From assembly GCA_026713345.1 (NCBI GenBank), contig JAPOOQ010000520.1:1-5503 (forward strand): 5,503 nucleotides of DNA, given 5' to 3'. The notes under the pieces were generated by a model. That model saw nothing but the letters and a program-made list of their open reading frames with translations, was not told the origin of the DNA and did no database searches. Origin of the DNA: Gemmatimonadota bacterium (GTDB lineage: Bacteria; Gemmatimonadota; Gemmatimonadetes; Longimicrobiales; Gaopeijiaceae). Shown piece by piece: positions 1 through 5,503 of this stretch (position 1 is the stretch's first letter; the number at the start of each line of letters is the position of its first letter). Both the position numbers and the translations under genes were made by a program.

Positions 1-591
1 GTGAACGGGACCGGGAAGACGACCACGATCGGGAAGCTGGCCCACCGGCTGTCCGGCGAGGGGCGCAGCGTGATGGTGGCCGCGGCCGACACCTACCGCG
101 CGGGCGCGACCGAGCAGCTCGCGCGCTGGGCGGAGCGCGCGCGGGCCAGCTTCGTAAGGGGGCAGCCGGGCGCGGATCCGGCGGCGGTTGCCTTCGACGC
201 CCTGGAAGCCGCCCGCGCGCGGTCCGTGGATGTGCTGATGATCGACACCGCGGGGCGCCTGCATACGCACAAGGGACTCATGCAGCAGCTCGCCAAGGTG
301 GACCGCGTCATCCGTAGGCAGCAGGGGGGCGCCCCGCACGAGACACTGCTGGTGCTCGACGCGACGGTGGGGCAGAACGGCCTGGTGCAGGCGCGCGAAT
401 TCTCCCGCTACGTCGCGGTGACCGGGATCGTGCTGGCCAAGATGGACTCGACCGCGCGCGGCGGGATCGTGGTCGCGCTGCGCCAGGAGCTCGGCATCCC
501 GGTGCGCCTGGTGGGCGTGGGCGAACGCCCGCAGGACCTCGAGCTCTTTGACCCCGACGAGTTCGTCCAGGGGGTGCTGGCGGCGTCATGA
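1..591 (+). CDS. ftsY: FtsY, signal recognition particle receptor GTPase (3' part, 5' end outside the window)
   Basis: FtsY is the membrane-associated SRP receptor; it pairs with Ffh (SRP54) so that ribosomes making membrane proteins are delivered to the translocon. The visible 196 residues are most of the G domain. The window opens inside the P-loop (NGTGKTTT, residues 2-9), so the GTG at position 1 is an internal valine codon and the N domain plus any acidic A domain lie upstream. Further SRP-GTPase motifs follow in order: DTYRAGATEQL (30-40), DTAGR (82-86), LDATVGQNGL (119-128), AKMDSTARGG (146-155) and the closing GVGERPQDLELF segment. The G4 box reads AKMD where TKLD is usual, a mild variant that keeps the base-recognising K and D. 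The C-terminus ends normally after the EFVQGVL helix. Its stop overlaps the recG start (ATGA, 588-591), which suggests translational coupling. Distinction from Ffh is secure because no M domain follows. Confidence 0.97.
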   Translation: MNGTGKTTTIGKLAHRLSGEGRSVMVAAADTYRAGATEQLARWAERARASFVRGQPGADPAAVAFDALEAARARSVDVLMIDTAGRLHTHKGLMQQLAKVDRVIRRQQGGAPHETLLVLDATVGQNGLVQAREFSRYVAVTGIVLAKMDSTARGGIVVALRQELGIPVRLVGVGERPQDLELFDPDEFVQGVLAAS

Positions 592-2663
592 CCTCGCTGG
601 ACAGGCCCGTCCAGTTCCTCAAGGGTGTGGGCCCCCGCAGGGCGGAATCGCTGCAGCGGATCGGCATCCTCACCGCCCGCGACCTGCTCTACCACGTCCC
701 GCGCCGCTACGACGACGCGTCGACCATCACCCCCGTCGCCCTCGCCGAGGTGGGGATGGACGTCACGGTGGCGGGCGAGGTGCGCAGCAAGGGCATCGTC
801 CCCACCCGCTCGGGCCTGCGCATCTTCCAGGCGGTCATCAAGGACGACAGCGGGCTCATCACCTGCGCCTGGCCCGGTCAGCCCTGGGTGGAACGCCTGC
901 TGCGCGAGGGCGACCGCATCCTCGTCACCGGCAAGGTGAAGTTCTTCCACGGCCGCCAGATCCAGCCCCGCGAACACACCATCCTGTCGCGGGCCGGCGG
1001 CGACTCCCCCCCCACCCCATCCGGCACGATCTTCGCCACGTATCCGGCCGCCGAGGATCTCCCACAGTGGATCCTGCGCCGCCTCTTCGTCCTGAATCTT
1101 GACTCGCTTATCGGCCAGGTCGCCCGCGACGAGTACCTGACCCCCCCCGAACGGCAGGCCCTCAACCTCATCGAGCTCTCCGCCGCGCTCAGGGACCTCC
1201 ACCGCCCCCCCTCCCTCGACCGCGTCGACGCGGCACGCCGCCGCCTCGCCTGGGACGAACTCTTCCTTCTGCAGCTGATGCAGGCGCGCGTCCGCCACCA
1301 GGCCACGCTGGAGCGTCCCGGAATCGCATTCGTCCGCACCAACGAACTGATCCGCGCTCTGCACGACTCGCTGCCCTTCCGCCTCACCGCGGCGCAGGCG
1401 CGGGTGCTGCGCGACATCACCGCCGACATGACCTCGCCGCGCCGCATGAACCGCCTCCTCCAGGGCGACGTCGGCTGCGGCAAGACGGTGGTGGCGCTCT
1501 TCGCCATGCTGCTCGCCGTCGAGGGGGGCTTCCAGGCCGCGCTGATGGCGCCGACCGAGATCCTCGCCGAGCAGCACGCCGGCGCGATCCGGGCGCTGCT
1601 GGGCGGCCTCCCGGTCGGCGTCGAGGTGCTCCGCGGCTCGGTCACGGGGCGCCGCCGGGACGAGGCGCGCGCGCGGGTGGCGGGCGGCGAGGCGCGCCTG
1701 GTGGTCGGCTCCCACGCGCTCATCCAGGAGGGGGTCGAGTTCGAGGCGCTGGGACTGGTGGTGGTGGACGAGCAGCACCGCTTCGGTGTCCGCCAGCGCA
1801 TGGCCCTCGCCGAGCGCGACCCCCGTCCCGACACGCTCCTCATGTCGGCCACCCCGATCCCGCGCTCGCTCGCGATGACCCTGCACGGGGAACTGGATCT
1901 CTCCATCATCGACGAGCTCCCCCCCGGCCGCCGCCCCGTCGCCACCCGCGCGGCCACCCCCGGCCAGCGCGGCAAGGTCCTCGGCGAGGTCTGCCGCCAC
2001 CTCGACCGGGGCCGCCAGGCGTACCTCGTCTACCCCGCGATCGAGGAGTCGGAGCGCGCCGACCTGCTCGCCGCCGAGGCCGAGTTCGAGCGGCTGGGCG
2101 CCGAGGAGCTGGCCGGCCGCACCCTCGCGCTGCTGCACGGCCGCATGCCCGCCGACGAGAAGGACCGGATCATGCGCGACTTCCAGGCCGGGCGGATCGA
2201 GGTGCTGGTCGCGACCACGGTGGTCGAGGTCGGGATCGACGTGCCCAACGCGACCGTGATGGTGGTCGAGAACGCGGAGCGCTTCGGGCTCTCCCAGCTG
2301 CACCAGCTGCGCGGCCGCGTGGGGCGGGGGGTGGAGGGGGGGCTGTGCGTGGCAATCACGGGCGAGCCCGAATCCGAGCGCGTCGCGGCCTTCGTCCGCA
2401 CCACCGACGGCTTCGAGATCGCGTCGGAAGACCTGCGGATCCGCGGTCAGGGCGACTTCTTCGGCGCCGAGCAGCACGGCCACAGCACCGAACTCCGCTT
2501 CGCCGACCTATTCAAGCACGAGGACCTGATCCGCCCCGCCCGCGAACGCGCCCGCGCCCTCATCGACGTCGACCCCCGCCTCGCCGACCCCGCCAACGCG
2601 CCCGTCCGCGCCCACCTCGACCGCCGCTACGGAGAGCGCGCCAAGCTCTTCGGCGTTGGCTGA
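588..2663 (+). CDS. recG: RecG, ATP-dependent DNA helicase (branch migration and fork reversal)
   Basis: RecG is a superfamily 2 double-stranded DNA translocase that remodels stalled forks, R-loops and Holliday junctions. The product is 691 residues, the usual full length. The N-terminus has the RecG-type FLKGVGPRRAESL helix-hairpin-like segment (about 9-42), then an OB-fold wedge domain (about 55-140) that splits DNA arms. Helicase motifs: Walker A GDVGCGKT (293-300), PTEILAEQH just after it, DEQH (394-397), MSATPIPRS (419-427), VVEVGIDVPNA (545-555) and QLRGRVGRG (573-581). The C-terminal TRG (translocation) region reads IRGQGDFFGAEQHG, where most RecGs have RGPGE/D..GTRQ.G; the Gly, Phe and Gln positions are kept. 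The ATG at 588 overlaps the ftsY stop; an AGGGGG at 569-574 is a weak, rather distant Shine-Dalgarno candidate. C-tracts of 7-8 bases and a G-quadruplex motif lie inside the gene without breaking the frame. Confidence 0.98.
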   Translation: MTSLDRPVQFLKGVGPRRAESLQRIGILTARDLLYHVPRRYDDASTITPVALAEVGMDVTVAGEVRSKGIVPTRSGLRIFQAVIKDDSGLITCAWPGQPWVERLLREGDRILVTGKVKFFHGRQIQPREHTILSRAGGDSPPTPSGTIFATYPAAEDLPQWILRRLFVLNLDSLIGQVARDEYLTPPERQALNLIELSAALRDLHRPPSLDRVDAARRRLAWDELFLLQLMQARVRHQATLERPGIAFVRTNELIRALHDSLPFRLTAAQARVLRDITADMTSPRRMNRLLQGDVGCGKTVVALFAMLLAVEGGFQAALMAPTEILAEQHAGAIRALLGGLPVGVEVLRGSVTGRRRDEARARVAGGEARLVVGSHALIQEGVEFEALGLVVVDEQHRFGVRQRMALAERDPRPDTLLMSATPIPRSLAMTLHGELDLSIIDELPPGRRPVATRAATPGQRGKVLGEVCRHLDRGRQAYLVYPAIEESERADLLAAEAEFERLGAEELAGRTLALLHGRMPADEKDRIMRDFQAGRIEVLVATTVVEVGIDVPNATVMVVENAERFGLSQLHQLRGRVGRGVEGGLCVAITGEPESERVAAFVRTTDGFEIASEDLRIRGQGDFFGAEQHGHSTELRFADLFKHEDLIRPARERARALIDVDPRLADPANAPVRAHLDRRYGERAKLFGVG
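2321..2342 (+). other. G-quadruplex-type motif inside recG
   Basis: Four G-runs on the coding strand meet the usual G3+N1-7 pattern: GGGG, C, GGGGGG, TGGA, then a run of seven G that can split as GGG-G-GGG. It lies in the codons just after helicase motif VI. In a genome this rich in G, such motifs can arise from codon choice (Gly, Val, Glu). The pattern is directly seen; folding and any effect on transcription or replication are not shown. Confidence 0.5.
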
Positions 2664-2684
2664 TTCCGCGCCCGCTGGTACCTT
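2656..2684 (+). promoter_or_regulatory. Candidate sigma70-type promoter for asnS, possibly giving a leaderless mRNA
   Basis: TTGGCT (2656-2661) and TACCTT (2679-2684) are separated by exactly 17 bases. They match TTGACA at 4 of 6 positions and TATAAT at 3 of 6, keeping the TAnnnT pattern. The -10 ends 8 bases before the asnS ATG at 2693, so transcription would start at or within a base or two of the A of ATG. No Shine-Dalgarno sequence lies ahead of that ATG, which fits leaderless translation. The -35 overlaps the last codons and stop of recG. The alternative is simple read-through from recG with the match arising by chance. Confidence 0.45.
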
Positions 2685-2692
2685 CCGAACCC

Positions 2693-3985
2693 ATGACCAT
2701 CCGAGACCTTCCCCAGCACCCCGGCGAGACCGTCACCGTCTCCGGCTGGATCGCCACCCTGCGCGTGCACGCGCGCGTGGCGTTTATCGTGCTGCGCGAC
2801 GGGACCGGCGTCGTGCAGGGCGTCGTCGTCAAATCGCAGCTCGCGGAAGACGTCTGGGAGCTCGCCACCGCGCTCACCCAGGAGAGCTGCATCGCGCTCA
2901 CCGGCGTGGTCCGCGCCGACGCCCGCGCTCCCGGCGGACACGAGCTCACCGTCACCGCAATCGACCTCGTCGGCGCCAGCGACGAGTTCCCCATCCAGCC
3001 CAAGGAACACGGGGTCGAATTCCTCCTGGACCACCGCCATCTGTGGCTGCGTTCGAACAAGCAGCGGGCGGGGCTCAAGGTGCGCGCCGAAGTCGAGCAT
3101 GCGATCCACGAATTCTTCTACGAACGGGATTTCGTGCGCATCGACACGCCCATCCTCACCGGCTCGATCGGTGAATCTGCTGGGACCCTTTTCGAGACCG
3201 ACTACTTCGGCCAGCCCGCGTACCTGGCGCAAACCGGCCAGCTCTACGTCGAATGCGCGTGCCCGGCGTTCCGCAAGGTCTACTGCTTTGGTCCGACCTT
3301 CCGCGCGGAGAAGTCCAAGACCCGCCGCCACCTGACCGAGTTCTGGATGATCGAGCCCGAAGTCGCGTTCGCGGATTCGAACGACAACATGGACCTCCAG
3401 GAGGAATTCGTCTGCCATATCGTGGCCCGCGCGCTGGAGCGCTGCGGCCCCGAACTGGAGATCCTCGAACGGGACGTGAGCATGCTCGAATCGGTCGCGC
3501 CGCCCTTCCCGCGGATCAGCTACACGGAGGCTGTCGAGCGGCTGAACGCCGAGCGCCTGAACGCCGAGCCCTTCGAATGGGGCCGCGACCTGGGCGCCGT
3601 CGAGGAGATGACCATCGCGAGCTGGTTCGACCGCCCGGTCTTCGTCTACAACTACCCCAAGGAGGCGAAGGCCTTCTACATGAAGGAGAACCCGGACGAC
3701 CCGCGCACGGTGCTCTGCAACGACCTGCTGGCCCCGGAGGGCTACGGCGAAATCATCGGCGGCAGCCAGCGCGAGGACGACCTCGACCGCCTCCTGGCCC
3801 GCATCCGCGAGGAGCAGCTCCCCGAGGAGGCCTACGGCTGGTACCTCGACCTGCGCCGCTATGGCACGTTCCCGCATTCCGGGTTCGGCCTCGGCCTCGA
3901 ACGGACGGTCGGCTGGATCACGGGTCGCCCCCACATCCGCGAACTCGTCCCCTTCCCGAGGCTGATCAACCGCCTGACGCCTTGA
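2693..3985 (+). CDS. asnS: Asparaginyl-tRNA synthetase (class IIb)
   Basis: The enzyme charges tRNA-Asn with asparagine using ATP in the cytosol. The product has 430 residues, within the normal AsnRS range. An N-terminal OB-fold anticodon-binding domain (about 14-110, beginning VTVSGWIATLRVH) leads into the class II catalytic core: motif 1 around P153 in RIDTPILTGS, motif 2 FRAEKSKTRRHLTEFW (203-218), GEIIGGSQRED (352-362) and motif 3 GFGLGLER (397-404). The GEIIGGSQRE segment and the EFWMIEPE after motif 2 favour AsnRS over AspRS. The FRAEKSKTRRHL form and the C-terminal PFPRLINRL resemble, from memory, Thermus-like or archaeal-like AsnRS more than the E. coli type. The frame is open well upstream, but that part is a shadow of recG; the ATG at 2693 sits right before the OB-fold start. 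A five-residue duplication (RLNAE twice) occurs at about 283-292. Its stop overlaps the next gene's TTG start. Confidence 0.95.
   Translation: MTIRDLPQHPGETVTVSGWIATLRVHARVAFIVLRDGTGVVQGVVVKSQLAEDVWELATALTQESCIALTGVVRADARAPGGHELTVTAIDLVGASDEFPIQPKEHGVEFLLDHRHLWLRSNKQRAGLKVRAEVEHAIHEFFYERDFVRIDTPILTGSIGESAGTLFETDYFGQPAYLAQTGQLYVECACPAFRKVYCFGPTFRAEKSKTRRHLTEFWMIEPEVAFADSNDNMDLQEEFVCHIVARALERCGPELEILERDVSMLESVAPPFPRISYTEAVERLNAERLNAEPFEWGRDLGAVEEMTIASWFDRPVFVYNYPKEAKAFYMKENPDDPRTVLCNDLLAPEGYGEIIGGSQREDDLDRLLARIREEQLPEEAYGWYLDLRRYGTFPHSGFGLGLERTVGWITGRPHIRELVPFPRLINRLTP
3536..3565 (+). repeat. 15-bp tandem duplication within asnS
   Basis: Two adjacent 15-base units (3536-3550 and 3551-3565) differ at a single third-position base (CGG against CGC). 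They encode ERLNA twice in frame (residues 282-291), just before the EPFEWGRDLG segment. This looks like a recent in-frame slippage duplication in a surface region between motifs 2 and 3. Confidence 0.8.
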
Positions 3986-5040
3986 CCGCCACCATCGTCA
4001 TCGACCTGCGCGACCGCCGCCCGATCTGGGAGCTCCCCGACCGGGCCCGCGAGGCGATCACGGCCGCCCTCCCGCCCGTGTGGACGGTCCGGTTCATGGA
4101 GACGCTCTCGGACGGCTCCGGCGACGGCGCCGGGCACGCGACCGGCGAGCTGCTCGAAGCGGTGGCCGACGCGCGGGTCTACATGGGGTACGGTATCCCG
4201 GCTGCGGTGCTCGATCACGGACGGCGGCTCGAATGGGTGCACTCGGGCGCGGCTGGGGTGGCCGGATCGCTGCACCCCACGATGCTCGCCAGCGACGTCC
4301 ACTTCACCAACTCCGCCGGGATCCACGCCGCGCCGATGGCCGAAACCGTGATGGCGATGATCCTCCACTTCGCGCGGGGTCTCGACGTGGCGGTGCGGGC
4401 CCAGCACGAGGGGCGGTGGAGCGCCCCCGAGTACTGGGCGGCCGATGCGCCGGTGACCGAAGTCGGCGCCTCGACGGTGGGCATCATCGGCTTCGGGGGG
4501 ATCGGCCGCGAGGTCGCGCGCAGGGCCGCCGCGATGGGCGCGAGGGTTATCGGGGTGCGGCGGGGTGGGGGTGATATACTAACGTGTATAATTGATGACG
4601 AAAAATATAAATTAGAATATCAAATCGGGTCCGGGCGGCATGTTTTGGACAACACAATAGGCCAATCCGACTTTCTCGTCCTGACCCTCCCCGAGACTGC
4701 GGAGACCCGCGGCATCATGACCCGCGAGCGCCTGTTCGCGATGAAGCCGGGTGCCGTGCTGATCAATGTCGCGAGGGGACGCCTGGTGGATGAAGACGCC
4801 CTCCTGGAAGCCCTCGATTCAGGACGGCTGCGGGGCGCCGGACTCGACGTCTTCCACACCGAGCCGCTCCCGGCGGACCATCCGTTCTACCGGCATCCGC
4901 GAGTGCTGATGACGCCCCACGTCTCCGCCACGACCCGCCGCTTCTGGGACCGGCAGACCGAACTGATCACGGACAACATCGGGCGCTTCGCGCGCGGGGA
5001 GCCCCTCCGCAACCTGGTGGACAAGACCGCCGGCTACTGA
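3982..5040 (+). CDS. D-isomer-specific 2-hydroxyacid dehydrogenase, NAD(P)-binding
   Basis: This family reduces 2-keto acids to D-2-hydroxy acids (or the reverse) in the cytosol; the substrate here cannot be told. The 352-residue product has the split substrate domain (HSGAAGV, then TNSAGIHAAPMAE) and a Rossmann domain with GFGGIG (170-175). The catalytic triad is present: Arg265 in NVARGR, Glu294 in FHTEPLP and His313 in TPHVSAT. The second Rossmann strand ends VIGVRR (Arg193-Arg194) instead of an acidic residue, which suggests NADP(H) preference (inference). The TTG start at 3982 overlaps the asnS stop (TTGA) and keeps the first beta-strand TIVIDL; the next in-frame starts, a GTG at 4078 and an ATG at 4096, would remove it. 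The oddity is residues about 198-215 (and more weakly to 228), encoded by very AT-rich DNA and unlike the family at that loop, which also seems some residues longer than usual. Reading frame and catalytic residues remain intact. Confidence 0.93.
   Translation: MTATIVIDLRDRRPIWELPDRAREAITAALPPVWTVRFMETLSDGSGDGAGHATGELLEAVADARVYMGYGIPAAVLDHGRRLEWVHSGAAGVAGSLHPTMLASDVHFTNSAGIHAAPMAETVMAMILHFARGLDVAVRAQHEGRWSAPEYWAADAPVTEVGASTVGIIGFGGIGREVARRAAAMGARVIGVRRGGGDILTCIIDDEKYKLEYQIGSGRHVLDNTIGQSDFLVLTLPETAETRGIMTRERLFAMKPGAVLINVARGRLVDEDALLEALDSGRLRGAGLDVFHTEPLPADHPFYRHPRVLMTPHVSATTRRFWDRQTELITDNIGRFARGEPLRNLVDKTAGY
4544..4571 (+). other. G-quadruplex-type motif abutting the AT-rich patch
   Basis: G-runs GGG (4544-4546), GGGG (4552-4555), GGGG (4562-4565) and GGGGG (4567-4571), with loops of 5, 6 and 1 bases, meet the common quadruplex pattern. 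The motif encodes the RVIGVRRGGG turn of the Rossmann fold. It ends exactly where base composition drops to very AT-rich, which makes it a candidate breakpoint or a place where sequencing or assembly could fail. Folding is not shown. Confidence 0.5.
4572..4592 (+). promoter_or_regulatory. Sigma70-like -10 hexamers inside the AT-rich island
   Basis: An extended -10 (TGATATACT, 4572-4580) and a perfect TATAAT (4587-4592) lie 6 bases apart. No TTGACA-like element is found 17 bases ahead of the TATAAT, because that space is G-rich. They may be chance products of AT-rich sequence. If used, they would start a transcript inside the dehydrogenase gene, with no gene start nearby that makes obvious sense. 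Confidence 0.2.
4572..4626 (+). other. AT-rich compositional island inside the dehydrogenase gene
   Basis: The 56 bases from 4571 to 4626 contain 13 G or C (23%), against a surrounding gene that is overwhelmingly G+C. The next 54 bases (to 4680) are 56% G+C, so the shift decays gradually on the right but is sharp on the left. Codons include ATA (4576, 4588, and 4657 beyond the core), CTA (4579), TTA (4612), AAA (4603, 4609), TAT (4606, 4618) and TGT (4585). I found no other ATA or TTA codon in the five genes. The frame stays open and rejoins family-like sequence by QSDFLVLTLPET. Possible origins are a short recombined or inserted patch, local relaxed selection in a loop, or an assembly error. 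Confidence 0.85.
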
Positions 5041-5429
5041 GGCTGCTCCCGCGACTTGACCTCGTCCCAGATCAGGTCCAGCGGCGCGAGATCGGTGCCC
5101 GGCATGGGCAGACCGCGCTCCCGCGCGATTCGCTCGACCTCCGCGAACCGCCGCCCGAACTTCGCAGTCGCGCGCCCCAGAGCGGGAGCCGGATCGATGC
5201 CCGCGAGGCGCGCGACGTTGACCGCCGCGAAGAGCAGATCACCGATTTCGTCGGCGAGGCGCTGACGCCCCCCGGCCGCCGCCACCAGCGCGGCGACTTC
5301 ATTTGTTTCCTCCCGGACCTTCGCAAGGGCGCCACGGGGGTCGGGCCAGTCGAAGCCCTTGCCCGCGGCCATCGCCTGCACGGCGGCGGCTCGGGTCAGG
5401 GCGCATTCATGATCGGAGGTCGGGGTCAT
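5034..5429 (-). CDS. mazG: Single-domain MazG-type nucleoside triphosphate pyrophosphohydrolase
   Basis: MazG-fold enzymes cut NTPs or dNTPs to monophosphate and pyrophosphate, cleaning the nucleotide pool or lowering alarmone levels. From ATG at 5429 the product has 131 residues and matches the C-terminal catalytic half of standard two-domain MazG: GFDWPD (25-30), the Mg-binding EE..E (Glu40, Glu41, Glu44) followed by E..D (Glu61, Asp64) in DEIGDLLFAAVN, then GIDP, KFGRRF (90-95) and a closing LDLIWDEVK. The usual N-terminal domain (about 120 residues in the E. coli-type enzyme) is not visible. The frame stays open to the right edge, with a TTG at 5501, but those extra 24 residues do not resemble MazG, so I prefer the ATG. 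No Shine-Dalgarno site precedes it. The gene converges with the dehydrogenase and overlaps its 3' end by 7 bp. Confidence 0.85.
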   Translation of the reverse strand: MTPTSDHECALTRAAAVQAMAAGKGFDWPDPRGALAKVREETNEVAALVAAAGGRQRLADEIGDLLFAAVNVARLAGIDPAPALGRATAKFGRRFAEVERIARERGLPMPGTDLAPLDLIWDEVKSREQPQ

Positions 5430-5497
5430 GGTCAGGCCGGTGGGGAGGTGGGTGGGGTCCGTCCGGGAACGGGTCCGAACAGCAGGCTGGACCCTTA

Positions 5498-5503
5498 ACA
5501 ATA
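5498..5503 (-). promoter_or_regulatory. Weak candidate -10 element upstream of the MazG-type gene
   Basis: Read on the - strand, the right edge gives TATTGT, a TAnnnT-type -10, in a locally AT-richer spot. Transcription would then start near 5490 and give a leader of about 60 bases before the ATG at 5429. Any -35 element would lie outside the window, so this is only a suggestion. Confidence 0.2.

Noticed and set aside
1..3. GTG at the left edge as the ftsY start
   Set aside because: It is the valine inside the P-loop motif; the conserved glycine before it and the whole N domain must lie upstream.
408..2483. A 691-codon open frame on the - strand opposite recG
   Set aside because: It mirrors recG codons in a GC-rich genome where stop codons are rare in shadow frames. 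Its product is rich in A, G, R, E, D and H without recognisable domains, while the + strand frame carries every RecG motif.
2345..2692. Upstream extension of the asnS frame into recG
   Set aside because: The extra residues are arginine- and proline-rich shadow sequence. The OB-fold domain begins just after the ATG at 2693.
2627..3934. A 435-codon open frame on the - strand opposite asnS
   Set aside because: It is a shadow of a clearly recognised AsnRS gene and has no family-like motifs.
4575..4590. Inverted repeat TATAC / GTATA with a 6-base spacer, as a possible operator or hairpin
   Set aside because: Five base pairs in AT-rich DNA is expected by chance, and pairing does not extend inward or outward.
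4595..4615. A six-codon reading frame (ATG to TAG) in the AT-rich island
   Set aside because: It is too short, has no ribosome site, and is in a different frame inside the intact dehydrogenase gene.
4627..4650. GTCC/GGAC pairing followed or interrupted by TTTT, as a terminator
   Set aside because: Only four base pairs with a 14-base loop, and the T run is inside the loop; it is not a terminator shape.
4572..4660. The AT-rich patch as a diversity-generating retroelement variable region or a mobile element remnant
   Set aside because: There is no template repeat, reverse transcriptase, terminal inverted repeat or target-site duplication in the window, and the patch lies mid-gene with no break in frame.
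5430..5501. Extending the MazG-type protein to the TTG at 5501
   Set aside because: The added 24 residues do not match the MazG linker or N-terminal domain, and the composition looks like intergenic or leader DNA, although the open frame at the edge means it cannot be excluded.

Overview
This is a gene-dense chromosomal segment of a high-GC bacterium. Third codon positions are almost all G or C, and the genes abut or overlap. It carries five protein genes: four on the + strand that look like one housekeeping run, and one on the - strand facing them. The lineage cannot be fixed from the window. Weak or absent Shine-Dalgarno sites, a possible leaderless promoter and the Thermus/archaeal-like flavour of the AsnRS would fit a lineage such as Gemmatimonadota, but that is inference.

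Layout. Positions 1-591 hold the 3' part of ftsY (SRP receptor GTPase, cut by the left edge inside its P-loop). It overlaps recG (588-2663, branch-migrating helicase) by ATGA. After a 29-bp gap with a candidate promoter comes asnS (2693-3985, asparaginyl-tRNA synthetase). Its stop overlaps the TTG start of a D-2-hydroxyacid dehydrogenase gene (3982-5040) as TTGA. That gene converges with, and overlaps by 7 bp, a - strand MazG-type nucleotide pyrophosphohydrolase gene (5034-5429). No RNA gene, insertion sequence or CRISPR array is visible, and there is no gene-free stretch over 300 bases.

The genes serve different core processes: membrane protein targeting, DNA repair and fork rescue, tRNA charging, 2-keto/2-hydroxy acid redox chemistry and nucleotide-pool cleaning. 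Their grouping looks like transcriptional packing rather than one pathway.

The most unusual feature is an abrupt AT-rich patch inside the dehydrogenase gene (about 4572-4626, 23% G+C over 4571-4626, with weaker bias to about 4660). It keeps the reading frame and uses ATA and TTA codons that I found in no other gene here. It begins exactly where a G-quadruplex-type G-run series (4544-4571) ends, and it carries sigma70-like -10 hexamers. It could be a short recombined or inserted patch or an assembly artefact. I do not see a novel multi-gene system in this window.
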